From Pseudomonadota bacterium (lineage in GTDB: Bacteria > Pseudomonadota > Gammaproteobacteria > Steroidobacterales > GCA-2729495): a DNA stretch of 8,150 nt. Location of the stretch: positions 1 to 8,150 of the forward strand of contig JAUPLK010000053.1 in NCBI GenBank assembly GCA_030836925.1. The letters are read 5' to 3'. Below are positions 1 to 6,493 of the stretch, piece by piece. Each line of letters begins with the position of its first letter. The first letter of the stretch is position 1. The notes under the pieces were generated by a model, which did not search any database, was not told the origin of the DNA, and saw only the letters and a program-made list of their open reading frames with translations. A program made the translations under genes and the position numbers.

Positions 1-1570
1 TGGTACCGGACAACTCCGGCAGACTCTCGCCGGCATTGTCGGAACCACACGGCTGGTCACTGATCGTGAGGAGCGCGCCTATCTGTCGCAGGATGCCTTC
101 TGGGATGACGCAGTTGCGGCAGTCGTCATTCGCCCGGGAACCAGGCAGCAACTCGGCGCCGCACTGGCCGCAATCAGCGCAGCCGGTTATGCCGTTGTAG
201 CGCGCGGCGGTGGCATGTCCTATACCCGCGGCTATGTGCCGAGCCAGGAAAAATCCGTACTGGTGGACTGTCGTGACCTCAACCGCATTGTCGAAATCAA
301 TGAAGAGGACATGTACATCACTGCCGAAGCCGGCTGCACCTGGATGCAGCTATACGAAACCCTCAAGGCGCGGGGACTTCGCACGCCCTACTTTGGCCCC
401 ATGTCCGGAATGTTTGCCACCGTCGGCGGAGCGCTGTCACAGAACAGCATGTTCTACGGTTCGGCCACCTGGGGTACGGTTGCCGAGAGCGTGCTGGGAC
501 TTGAAGTTGCGCTCGCTGATGGCCGCCTGATCCGCACCGGCTCAGGCGCCAACCGCGGCAAGCAGCCTTTCTTTCGCCATTACGGTCCCGACCTCACCGG
601 CCTCTTTTTGTCCGATACGGGCGCACTCGGCGTGAAGGTCGAGGCCACTATCCGCCTGATCCGCGAGCCCGCCTGCACCGGTTACGCTTCTTTTGCCTTC
701 GAGAACTTTCACGACATGGTCGATGCCCAGACAGAGATCGGCCGCTGTGGCCTGGCGGCCGAGTGCTTTGGACTTGACCCCTATCTCAATGGCCAGCGCA
801 CCATGGTCAAGGATCTCGGCAGTGGACTGAAGGCTCTGGGCAGCGTGGTCAAAGCCGGCAGTTCCCTGCTGGGCGGACTGAAGGATGCGGCCAGCATCGC
901 CGCGGCCGGCTTGAGCGGTTTTGCCGACGGCGTGCGTTACTCGCTGCATCTCACCGCAGACTCCAGCAACGAAGCCGACATGGGCTGGCGCATGCAGGAA
1001 ATCCGGCGCATCGCGGTCGCGGCGCGGGGCCGCGAAATCGAGGCAGTGATTCCACGGGTCATTCGTGCCCAGCCCTTCAAGCACGTCGGCGAGTTTTTGG
1101 TCGGCCACACCGGTGAGCGCTGGATTCCGATTCACGCCTGTCTACCTGCTTCAAGACTGAAGCCCGTGTTCGAGGCGACAATGGCTTACTTCGCGTCAAA
1201 GGCCGAGCTGCTGGAGCGTTTTCACATCCGCACTTCACATCTCACTGGTTCATCCGGCACCGACGTGATCTTTGAACCGGCTTTCTACTACCCCGATGCA
1301 CTCAAGGCCTTTCATCTGCGCAACCTGCAGCCCGAAGATGCGGAACGCTACCGCAGCCTGCCGGCCGTACCCGGCGCTACCGCGGCTGTCACCGGGATGC
1401 TCCGGGATCTCGCACAGATCTTCATGGAGCACGGTGCGGTTCACCAGCAACTCGGCAAGTTCTACCCGTACCGGGAATCTTTGCACCCGGACACCTGGGC
1501 CTTGCTTGAAGGCATCAAGCAGCTGGTGGATCCCGACCGACTGATGAATCCCGGCAACCTCGGCCTGTAG
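1..1570 (+). CDS. FAD-linked oxidase, VAO/GlcD-like (5' end outside window)
   Basis: The frame is open from base 2 with no in-frame ATG, GTG or TTG before the ATG at 215, and residues before that ATG are clearly family sequence. The true start therefore lies upstream of the window, and 522 codons are visible. The N-terminal part holds the FAD-binding (PCMH-type) fold: a VVIRPGT strand, then ARGGGMSYTRGY, the pyrophosphate-binding loop typical of this superfamily, then GPMSGMFATVGGALSQNS and DTGALGVKVEATIRL. An Ala/Gly/Lys-rich amphipathic stretch at about 811-930 belongs to the substrate (cap) domain. The C-terminus carries HQQLGKFYPYRE and ends with DPDRLMNPGNLGL, the usual FAD-oxidase tail. 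Such enzymes oxidise hydroxy acids, phenols or similar substrates using FAD. The substrate cannot be read from the sequence, and whether FAD is covalently bound is unclear. It converges on the LLM gene with a 34-bp gap. Confidence 0.88.
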   Translation, partial: GTGQLRQTLAGIVGTTRLVTDREERAYLSQDAFWDDAVAAVVIRPGTRQQLGAALAAISAAGYAVVARGGGMSYTRGYVPSQEKSVLVDCRDLNRIVEINEEDMYITAEAGCTWMQLYETLKARGLRTPYFGPMSGMFATVGGALSQNSMFYGSATWGTVAESVLGLEVALADGRLIRTGSGANRGKQPFFRHYGPDLTGLFLSDTGALGVKVEATIRLIREPACTGYASFAFENFHDMVDAQTEIGRCGLAAECFGLDPYLNGQRTMVKDLGSGLKALGSVVKAGSSLLGGLKDAASIAAAGLSGFADGVRYSLHLTADSSNEADMGWRMQEIRRIAVAARGREIEAVIPRVIRAQPFKHVGEFLVGHTGERWIPIHACLPASRLKPVFEATMAYFASKAELLERFHIRTSHLTGSSGTDVIFEPAFYYPDALKAFHLRNLQPEDAERYRSLPAVPGATAAVTGMLRDLAQIFMEHGAVHQQLGKFYPYRESLHPDTWALLEGIKQLVDPDRLMNPGNLGL

Positions 1571-1597
1571 GCAGGAGCGTCTGGCCAGGCACCTGCC
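1570..1597. terminator. Possible bidirectional hairpin between convergent genes
   Basis: GGCAGG (1570-1575) pairs with CCTGCC (1592-1597) across a 16-nt loop, in the 34-bp gap between the FAD oxidase and LLM stop codons. There is no T-run on either side, so it is not a classic intrinsic terminator. Its position between two converging genes is the main argument for the call. Confidence 0.25.
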
Positions 1598-1604
1598 CGC
1601 AGCA

Positions 1605-2630
1605 TCAGCGCAACGCGGGCACCACGTGCTCGCCGATGATCTTCAGCGCGTCCATCGGGTTGTCATGCAGGCGCAGGGCAATCTCGGTCTGGCCGGCCTT
1701 GCCGAACAGCTTGAAGCGCTCGATTTCGCGGTCCAGGTCCTCGATGCCGCCGGTGGAGGTCAGGCCTTCGCAGAGGCGGTTGCACATCTCCTCCGACACG
1801 CCCTGGATGTTGCCGGAGCGGTCAAACCAGGCAGCGACGAACTTGTCGAAGTTGCTGACTACCGTCTGCACCTCGTCCGGCGTGAGCCAGTATTTGATGA
1901 GATCGCCGTCGAGCTTGCGTGCGCGCCAGGCGAGTTCGCGGCGTGACTCGCGATAGGCTTCCTTGCGGTCCTTCTTCACATGCCAGGCCCAGAAGCTGTT
2001 GACGCGGATGGGCGCGGCGCCCGGCTCGCGCTTGGCAACGCCGATACGCACATTGTCCATGGCCGCTTCGATCAGTTCGGTCGGCGTACAGCCGATGAAC
2101 ACGCCATCGGCGACGCGCGCTTCCATGCGCATCATCATGTGGCGGTAAGCCGTCCCGTAGACGAAGGGCGGCGGCGCCTTGAGCCAGTCGTAGGCGCAGG
2201 GATAGGTGACGTTGAAGACCTCGCCCTTGTAGCCATCCTTGGCGAGCTTCTTGTGGGCAGCACCCATCACGATCTCGATGGCCTCGCGCACCGCCACGAC
2301 AATCTTCTCGGGCTTGTGCAAGGCCATGGCATCGAGGTTGCCCTCACCGGCACCGATCGCCGCCATCGCCCGGCCGCCGGACAGTTCGTTGAGGCTCAGC
2401 AGGGCATTGGCGATCTTGAGCGGATGCATCTCGAAGGGGCTGACAGCGAGTGCACCCATGCGCAGGCGTTTGGTGGCCTGGGCGACCGGCACCAGGCTGA
2501 TGAAGGGATCCCAGTGGGCGAAATAATTGGAGGTCCAGATCGCGCGGATGCCGTAGCGCTCGGCGGCCTGGGCGAGTTCAACCAGCTGTGCCGGGCCCAG
2601 ATCGGGTTCAAGGATGATATCGACTTCCAC
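1605..2630 (-). CDS. LLM-class (luciferase-like) flavin/F420-dependent oxidoreductase
   Basis: This is a 341-residue TIM-barrel oxidoreductase of the bacterial luciferase-like family. These enzymes use reduced FMN or F420 to oxidise or reduce small organic substrates. The N-terminus reads VEVDIILEPDLGPAQLVELA, followed by AERYGIRAIWTSNY, WDPFISLVPVAQATKRLRMG and LSLNELSGGRAMAAIGAGEG. The last is the family's conserved strand-loop near residues 78-97. I chose the GTG at 2630 because AGGAG lies 8 nt upstream and the protein similarity begins there. An ATG at 2690 would add 20 residues (including CAEIPAGCAVPG) that do not look like family sequence and would place the SD inside the gene. FMN and F420 cannot be told apart by eye, and the substrate is unknown. 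It is transcribed away from the glycosyltransferase and toward the FAD oxidase, so a shared operon with either is excluded. Confidence 0.87.
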   Translation of the reverse strand: MEVDIILEPDLGPAQLVELAQAAERYGIRAIWTSNYFAHWDPFISLVPVAQATKRLRMGALAVSPFEMHPLKIANALLSLNELSGGRAMAAIGAGEGNLDAMALHKPEKIVVAVREAIEIVMGAAHKKLAKDGYKGEVFNVTYPCAYDWLKAPPPFVYGTAYRHMMMRMEARVADGVFIGCTPTELIEAAMDNVRIGVAKREPGAAPIRVNSFWAWHVKKDRKEAYRESRRELAWRARKLDGDLIKYWLTPDEVQTVVSNFDKFVAAWFDRSGNIQGVSEEMCNRLCEGLTSTGGIEDLDREIERFKLFGKAGQTEIALRLHDNPMDALKIIGEHVVPALR

Positions 2631-2712
2631 AGGGACTACTCCTGGTACGGCACAGCCTGCCGGTATTTCTGCGCAGTGACTCACCACCATGTAGACAGTA
2701 AGTCACCATTTC

Positions 2713-2748
2713 AGCGTGAAGCTTGTGTTCTATAAGGGTTTTCACGCT
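2713..2748. promoter_or_regulatory. 8-bp inverted repeat, possible operator
   Basis: AGCGTGAA (2713-2720) and TTCACGCT (2741-2748) are perfect reverse complements separated by 20 bp, with arm centres 28 bp apart. They sit in the divergent region between the LLM gene and the glycosyltransferase. One arm falls in the spacer of the proposed LLM promoter and the other just past its predicted start point, as expected for a repressor-type operator. No regulator gene is visible in the window. Confidence 0.4.
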
Positions 2749-2756
2749 TCCGTCAT
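2729..2756 (-). promoter_or_regulatory. Candidate promoter for the LLM oxidoreductase
   Basis: Read on the - strand, ATGACG (2756-2751; 4 of 6 to TTGACA) is followed after 16 bp by TATAGA (2734-2729; 4 of 6 to TATAAT). This would start transcription near 2722 and give a leader of roughly 90 nt before the GTG at 2630. Both boxes are imperfect, so this is a suggestion from spacing and position only. Confidence 0.3.
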
Positions 2757-2858
2757 TGTAACCATCCGGATCGCTTGCGGATACCGCTTGAGGACTGTTG
2801 ACCGGTCCGGGACGCGGGCACAGGGCACCGGAACCCAGCGCCGTGGCATCATGACGCG

Positions 2859-3698
2859 ATGCCCGGAAGCCCTGCGATCAGCTTTATCACCACCTGCAAA
2901 GGCCGACTGCAGCACCTGATGCAGAGCCTGCCGACCATGGCCGCACAGCCGGGCACCGAGACCATCGTCGTGGACTACGACTGCCCCGACGGCAGCGCCG
3001 ATTGGGTCGCTGCGCACTTCCCGGCAATCCGGGTGGTCCGCGTCGCCCAACAGCCCATCTTCAACGCGGCCCGGGCCCGCAACCTGGGCGCGGCGGCGGC
3101 GACGGCACCCTGGTTGTGCTTCGTGGATGCCGACACACTCCTCCATCCCGACTTTGCAGCAAGTGTCCTGGCCGTGGCCGCCCCTGGCTTCTACTACCAG
3201 TGTGTTCACGGCCGCCGGGAGCTGGCCGGTAGCGTCGTTCTGCCCCAGGCGGCGTTTGCGCGATTGCAGGGCTACGACGAGGTACTGGAGGGCTGGGGCG
3301 GGGAGGACCGCGACCTCTATCACCGGCTGGAGCGACTGGGCCTGCGGCAACCGGATCTGCCGGCACATTTGCTGGATACGATCCGGCACGGCATTGATCT
3401 GCGCACCCGCTTCCATCGCATCCAGAATCCGATGAATGCCTGGCTCATCAACCGCATGTATCTCGAGGTCAAGCACGGGATACTGGCCCTGACCGGCGAG
3501 GACCCGCCCACCGAAATCCGGCAGCGTATCCATGCCGAGATCGAAGCCGAAGTCTTCGCTGCGCAGGCGGCCAGCCGGACCGCGAGTTACACGCTGTCCG
3601 AGGGCTGGCGCAAGTTCATGCCCAATCACCAGGTGGAGCGGATCCTGACGGTACGCGTGCAGCCAGACAATACCCGCACACCCGGTGGCCCACGCTAG
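2859..3698 (+). CDS. Family 2 glycosyltransferase (GT-A fold)
   Basis: This 279-residue GT2-type protein should transfer a sugar from a nucleotide-sugar donor to an unidentified acceptor. It starts with ISFITTCKGRLQHLMQSLP, the nucleotide-binding first strand and helix. It continues with ETIVVDYDCPDGSADWV (about 34-50), PIFNAARARNLGAA (66-79) and the metal-binding DxD motif in CFVDADT (DAD at 90-92). GYDEVLEGWGGEDRDLYHRL at about 138-157 matches the C-terminal galactosyltransferase-type segment, where the E-D pair helps bind acceptor and catalyse. There is no membrane segment or signal peptide, so it is probably cytosolic. The ATG at 2859 gives the natural family N-terminus but lacks a clear SD. 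The gene stands alone and ends tail to tail with the GNAT gene, sharing a CTAG. Its product could modify LPS, a capsule or a small molecule; nothing nearby decides this. Confidence 0.87.
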   Translation: MPGSPAISFITTCKGRLQHLMQSLPTMAAQPGTETIVVDYDCPDGSADWVAAHFPAIRVVRVAQQPIFNAARARNLGAAAATAPWLCFVDADTLLHPDFAASVLAVAAPGFYYQCVHGRRELAGSVVLPQAAFARLQGYDEVLEGWGGEDRDLYHRLERLGLRQPDLPAHLLDTIRHGIDLRTRFHRIQNPMNAWLINRMYLEVKHGILALTGEDPPTEIRQRIHAEIEAEVFAAQAASRTASYTLSEGWRKFMPNHQVERILTVRVQPDNTRTPGGPR

Positions 3699-4201
3699 TC
3701 GTTGCCGGTCAGCGTTTCGATCGCCGTGCGATAAATCCGCATGCCGCGGGCTTCATAGTTGGCGAGCGCGGCGGGGTGATCCAGCGTGCAGGTGTGCACC
3801 CAGACCCGCTCCGGTCCCAGCGCCCAGGCGTGTTGCAGGGCACGGCCCAGCATGGCCCCGCCCAGACCCTTGCCGATGAAGGCTGCCAGCAGCCCGAAAT
3901 AGACGATCTCGATCCCGCCGTGCGGGTCGTGGCGCAGCTCGAAGTATCCGGCAGGCTCGCCAGCGTAGCTCGCGGCAAAGGTGTGCAGCCCGGGCGCCTC
4001 TGCATATTCGCGCCAGCGGTCATCGGGCCAGTCGCGTTTTTCCTGCCAATACCAATCGGCGCCGATGCGGCGGTACATGGATTGATTGAACTGCCAGCGC
4101 GGCGGGGACACGGGCTGTATCTGCAGGCGCGGGTCGTCCGGATACTTCGCACGCAGCTCCTCCGGCGCGTACATCACGAGGTAGCTGACGGTAACGGTCA
4201 C
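3695..4201 (-). CDS. GNAT-family N-acetyltransferase
   Basis: This 168-residue protein has the GCN5-related acetyltransferase fold: AGYFELRHDPHGGIEIVYFGLLAAFIGKGLGGAML at about 84-117. It contains the acetyl-CoA pyrophosphate-binding loop (Q/R-x-x-G-x-G/A type, here IGKGLGG). HTCTLDHPAALANYEARGMRIYR follows at about 136-158 and is the usual C-terminal strand-helix of this subgroup. An N-terminal extension with WQFNQSMYRRIGADWYW precedes the core and is likely the substrate side. The acceptor is unknown. The start is GTG at 4201, which overlaps the TGA of the RraB-like gene as GTGA; this suggests translational coupling. An ATG ten codons in (MYAPEEL) is an alternative. The stop shares CTAG with the opposing glycosyltransferase, so no terminator lies between them. 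Confidence 0.86.
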   Translation of the reverse strand: MTVTVSYLVMYAPEELRAKYPDDPRLQIQPVSPPRWQFNQSMYRRIGADWYWQEKRDWPDDRWREYAEAPGLHTFAASYAGEPAGYFELRHDPHGGIEIVYFGLLAAFIGKGLGGAMLGRALQHAWALGPERVWVHTCTLDHPAALANYEARGMRIYRTAIETLTGND

Positions 4202-4539
4202 CTGAGGCCGGTGTCCCTGCTGACGCGCGGACAGCCCCAGCCATCGGCATCACCACCATGCTGGCGGGCCAGTGCGGCAATACGTTTTTCGAGCTGGTTC
4301 AGCTGCGCGTGCTCCGGGGCCATGTGACGGGTCAGGCTGACCTGCCACTTGTCGGTCTTTTCCCAGGACGCGACCCGGGCCGGCAACTCCAGCGCCGCCG
4401 CCGCAAGCCCGGCAAAGGCCTCGGCCTGCGGCCTGGTTGCGAAGATCACGAAGAAATCGATGTCCCGGGGCGCAGCGAGATCATCGCCCTGCTCCTGCAT
4501 GAGGGACAGCAATTCAGCATTGGTATCTGCAGCGTGCAC
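4198..4539 (-). CDS. RraB-domain protein (putative RNase E activity regulator)
   Basis: This 113-residue protein resembles the RraB/DUF695-type domain. It has an N-terminal helix (NAELLSLMQEQGDDLAAPRDIDFFVIFATRPQAEAFAGLA), a central strand pair (VASWEKTDKWQVSLTRHMAPEH at about 57-77), then a helix and the closing HGGDADGWGC at about 94-103. That GG-x-x-D-GWG ending is what I recognise most firmly. E. coli RraB binds RNase E and slows mRNA decay. Members outside enterobacteria are annotated the same way by similarity only, so the function here is inference. The start is GTG at 4539, 11 nt after the glmS stop. The - strand upstream carries CCTCCT rather than AGGAGG, so there is no SD, and translation may depend on re-initiation after glmS. 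It overlaps the GNAT gene by 4 nt and probably shares the glmS transcript. Confidence 0.74.
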   Translation of the reverse strand: MHAADTNAELLSLMQEQGDDLAAPRDIDFFVIFATRPQAEAFAGLAAAALELPARVASWEKTDKWQVSLTRHMAPEHAQLNQLEKRIAALARQHGGDADGWGCPRVSRDTGLR

Positions 4540-4546
4540 GCCGCAG
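4527..4546. repeat. 20-bp near-perfect palindrome over the rraB-like start
   Basis: CTGC, A, GCGTGCACGC, C, GCAG form a palindrome with one mismatched pair; its core GCGTGCACGC is perfect. It contains the GTG start (4539-4537) and lies between the glmS stop and the RraB-like coding sequence. As RNA it could fold into a short stem that hides the start or marks the end of glmS. No T-run follows, so a simple terminator is unlikely. Confidence 0.45.
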
Positions 4547-4550
4547 GAGG

Positions 4551-4590
4551 TTACTCGACCGTCACCGATTTGGCGAGATTGCGCGGCTGG
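4551..4590 (-). other. Potential Tn7 attachment target (attTn7) at the 3' end of glmS
   Basis: The last codons of glmS encode DQPRNLAKSVTVE, the strongly conserved segment whose DNA is bound by TnsD of Tn7. Tn7 is known to insert about 25 bp downstream of the glmS stop, which here would be near 4526, inside the RraB-like gene. No Tn7 end or transposase gene is visible, so the site appears unoccupied. Confidence 0.6.
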
Positions 4591-6383
4591 TCCACATCCG
4601 TGCCGCGCAGGATGGCCACGTGATAGGCGAGCAGCTGCATCGGTATGGTGTACACCGCCGGCGCCTGGAGATAGGTCACGTGCCGCGGCATGTTGATGAC
4701 CGTCACCCCATCGCTGGATTCAAAGCCAGAATCCGGGTCGGCGAACACGAACAGCTCACCACCGCGGGCGCGGACTTCCATCAGGTTGGACTTGAGCTTC
4801 TCGAGCAGATCGTTGTTCGGCGCGACCGTGATCACCGGCATGTCGGCATCGACCAGCGCCAGCGGTCCATGCTTGAGTTCGCCGGCCGGATAGGCCTCGG
4901 CGTGGATGTAGGAAATTTCCTTCAGCTTGAGGGCGCCTTCCATCGCGATCGGATGCAGGATGCCGCGGCCCAGGAACAGCGCGTGGTGCTTGTCGGCGAA
5001 GCGCTCGGCGAGTTTCTTCATCACCGGATCGAGCACCAGGGTCTTCTCGATCAGGCCGGGAATCTCGATCAGGCGCGTGACCAGGCCGCGTTCGCGTTCG
5101 GCATCAGCCGTGCGGTGTTTGGCCAGCGCGATCACCAGCATGGTCAGCGCCGTGATCTGGGTGGTGAATGCCTTGGTTGAAGCCACACCGATTTCCGGGC
5201 CGGCGCGCGTCAGCATCACCAGGTCGGATTCGCGTACCAGCGAACTTTCCGGCACGTTGCAGATCGCCAGCGTGGCCAGGTAGCCGGCTTCCTTGGCCAG
5301 ACGCAGGGCGGCCAGGGTGTCGGCGGTTTCACCGGACTGCGAAATGGTCACGAACAGCGTGTTCTTCGGCACCACGGGGCTGCGATAGCGGTATTCGCTG
5401 GCGATATCCACGTGGCAGGGCAGACGACAGACCTGCTCGATCAGATAGCGCGCCACGGATCCGGCATGGAAGCTGGTGCCGCAGGCGACGATGTGCACGG
5501 CCTCGACGCGGGCAAAAACCTCACCCGCCGCCGGACCAAAAGCGGCCTCCAGCAGTTTGCCGTTGGCGACCCGTTCCTCGAGCGTCTGCGCAACGGCACG
5601 CGGCTGCTCGTGGATCTCCTTGAGCATGTAGTGGGGGTACTGGCCCTTCTCGGCCGCATCGGCCGAGAGTTCGCTGAGTTTTTCCTCTCGCTCGACCGGC
5701 TTGCCATCGACGTCAGTCACCCGGATGGCGGTCTGGCGAATCTCGGCCACGTCACCTTCGTCAAGGAAGATGAAGCGGCGCGTGACAGGCAGCAGTGCCG
5801 AGACATCGGAAGCGACGAAATTGCCGTTATCAGTCAGGCCAACCACCACGGGGCAGCCGCAGCGGGCCAGCACGAGCAGACCCGGATCCGCCTCACTCAT
5901 CACGACCAGTGCATAGGCACCATGCAATTCGGCAACGGTGGCACGTACGGCAGCGTAGAGGTCCGGCTGGGTCTTCAGGTGATGGTGGATGCGGTGCGCG
6001 ATGCATTCGGTATCGGTATCCGAGGCGAACACGTAACCCAGTTGCTTCAGTTCCGCGCGCAGCTGCTCGTGATTTTCGATGATGCCGTTGTGGACGATTG
6101 CCAGGCCGTCGTAGGAAATATGCGGATGGGCATTTCTTTCGCTCGGTACGCCGTGAGTGGCCCAGCGGGTATGGGCGATACCGATGTGTGAACTGAGCGG
6201 CTCGGCATCCAGCGCGGACTGGAGTTCGGCCACCTTGCCCTGCCGGCGCTGGCGCCGGAGCTGGCCATCACTGAGTACGGCGAGTCCCGCCGAGTCGTAA
6301 CCACGGTATTCGAGCCGACGCAGCCCCTCCATCAGGACGGGGACGACGTTCCGCTCGGCGATTGCACCAACGATTCCACACAT
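4551..6383 (-). CDS. glmS: Glutamine-fructose-6-phosphate aminotransferase (isomerising)
   Basis: GlmS converts fructose-6-phosphate and glutamine to glucosamine-6-phosphate and glutamate, the first committed step to UDP-GlcNAc, in the cytosol. The 610-residue length matches the family. Residues 1-7 are MCGIVGA, with Cys2 as the glutaminase nucleophile after Met removal. RRLEYRGYDSAGLAV, HTRWATHG (71-78) and VHNGIIENHEQL complete the class II amidotransferase domain. Two SIS sugar-isomerase domains follow: VACGTSFHAG and ISQSGETADT in the first, GRGILHPIAMEGALKLKEISYIHAEAYPAGELKHGP in the second. The C-terminus DQPRNLAKSVTVE carries the conserved catalytic lysine. The ATG at 6383 is fixed by the catalytic cysteine. 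There is no good SD; a CATAAT hexamer lies 6 nt upstream. It follows glmU after 97 bp and precedes the RraB-like gene by 11 nt. Confidence 0.98.
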   Translation of the reverse strand: MCGIVGAIAERNVVPVLMEGLRRLEYRGYDSAGLAVLSDGQLRRQRRQGKVAELQSALDAEPLSSHIGIAHTRWATHGVPSERNAHPHISYDGLAIVHNGIIENHEQLRAELKQLGYVFASDTDTECIAHRIHHHLKTQPDLYAAVRATVAELHGAYALVVMSEADPGLLVLARCGCPVVVGLTDNGNFVASDVSALLPVTRRFIFLDEGDVAEIRQTAIRVTDVDGKPVEREEKLSELSADAAEKGQYPHYMLKEIHEQPRAVAQTLEERVANGKLLEAAFGPAAGEVFARVEAVHIVACGTSFHAGSVARYLIEQVCRLPCHVDIASEYRYRSPVVPKNTLFVTISQSGETADTLAALRLAKEAGYLATLAICNVPESSLVRESDLVMLTRAGPEIGVASTKAFTTQITALTMLVIALAKHRTADAERERGLVTRLIEIPGLIEKTLVLDPVMKKLAERFADKHHALFLGRGILHPIAMEGALKLKEISYIHAEAYPAGELKHGPLALVDADMPVITVAPNNDLLEKLKSNLMEVRARGGELFVFADPDSGFESSDGVTVINMPRHVTYLQAPAVYTIPMQLLAYHVAILRGTDVDQPRNLAKSVTVE

Positions 6384-6389
6384 GACTCA

Positions 6390-6395
6390 ATTATG
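6390..6395 (-). promoter_or_regulatory. CATAAT, -10-like hexamer before glmS
   Basis: CATAAT (6395-6390 on the - strand) matches TATAAT at 5 of 6 positions and is separated from the glmS ATG by 6 nt, TGAGTC. No -35 element is found at 16-18 bp. If used, transcription would begin at or next to the start codon. Confidence 0.22.
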
Positions 6396-6399
6396 ACTT

Positions 6400-6455
6400 G
6401 GTGACCCGGTATTGGTGCATCAAGGTAACGATTTCCGGGTTACGGCGCTGTAACC
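6400..6455. promoter_or_regulatory. GGTNAC motif cluster in the glmU-glmS gap
   Basis: Four related hexamers fall in this stretch: GGTGAC(C) at 6400-6406, GGTAAC at 6424-6429, GGTTAC at 6438-6443 and its exact complement GTAACC at 6450-6455. The last two form a perfect 6-bp inverted repeat around 6 nt, able to fold as RNA or to bind a dimeric regulator. No known operator is recognised. Confidence 0.3.
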
Positions 6456-6470
6456 TGCATCGCATTTGCC

Positions 6471-6493
6471 GCAGGAGCGGCTTCAGCCGCGAT
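6471..6493. repeat. REP-like palindrome at the glmU 3' end
   Basis: GGAGCGGCTTCAGCCGCGAT is at 6474-6493 and is preceded by GCA; the stem is GCGGC/GCCGC with a TTCA loop. It is the same element as the copies at 7876-7969. Read on the - strand it supplies the final codons GAT-CGC-GGC and the TGA stop of glmU (6485-6483). As RNA it would put a stem-loop exactly at the glmU stop. Confidence 0.85.

Noticed and set aside
1571..1590. Possible degenerate REP copy starting GCAGGAGCG
   Set aside because: Only the first nine bases match the element at 6471; the rest diverges and does not form the REP stem.
2631..2690. LLM gene starting at the ATG at 2690
   Set aside because: The 20 extra residues are not family-like, and AGGAG sits inside them 8 nt before the GTG at 2630.
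1980..2735. Open frame of 251 aa antisense to the LLM gene
   Set aside because: It is rich in His, Gly, Asp and Arg with no domain, whereas the opposite strand has clear LLM-family motifs.
2798..2803. TTGACC as a -35 box for the glycosyltransferase
   Set aside because: No -10-like hexamer is present at 16-18 bp downstream.
2742..3629. Long antisense open frame (295 aa) over the glycosyltransferase
   Set aside because: It is the complement of a gene with clear GT2 motifs. The antisense translation has no recognisable domain, and long shadow frames are expected in GC-rich DNA.
5412..6191. Open frame of 259 aa antisense to glmS
   Set aside because: It mirrors conserved glmS codons and has no independent support.
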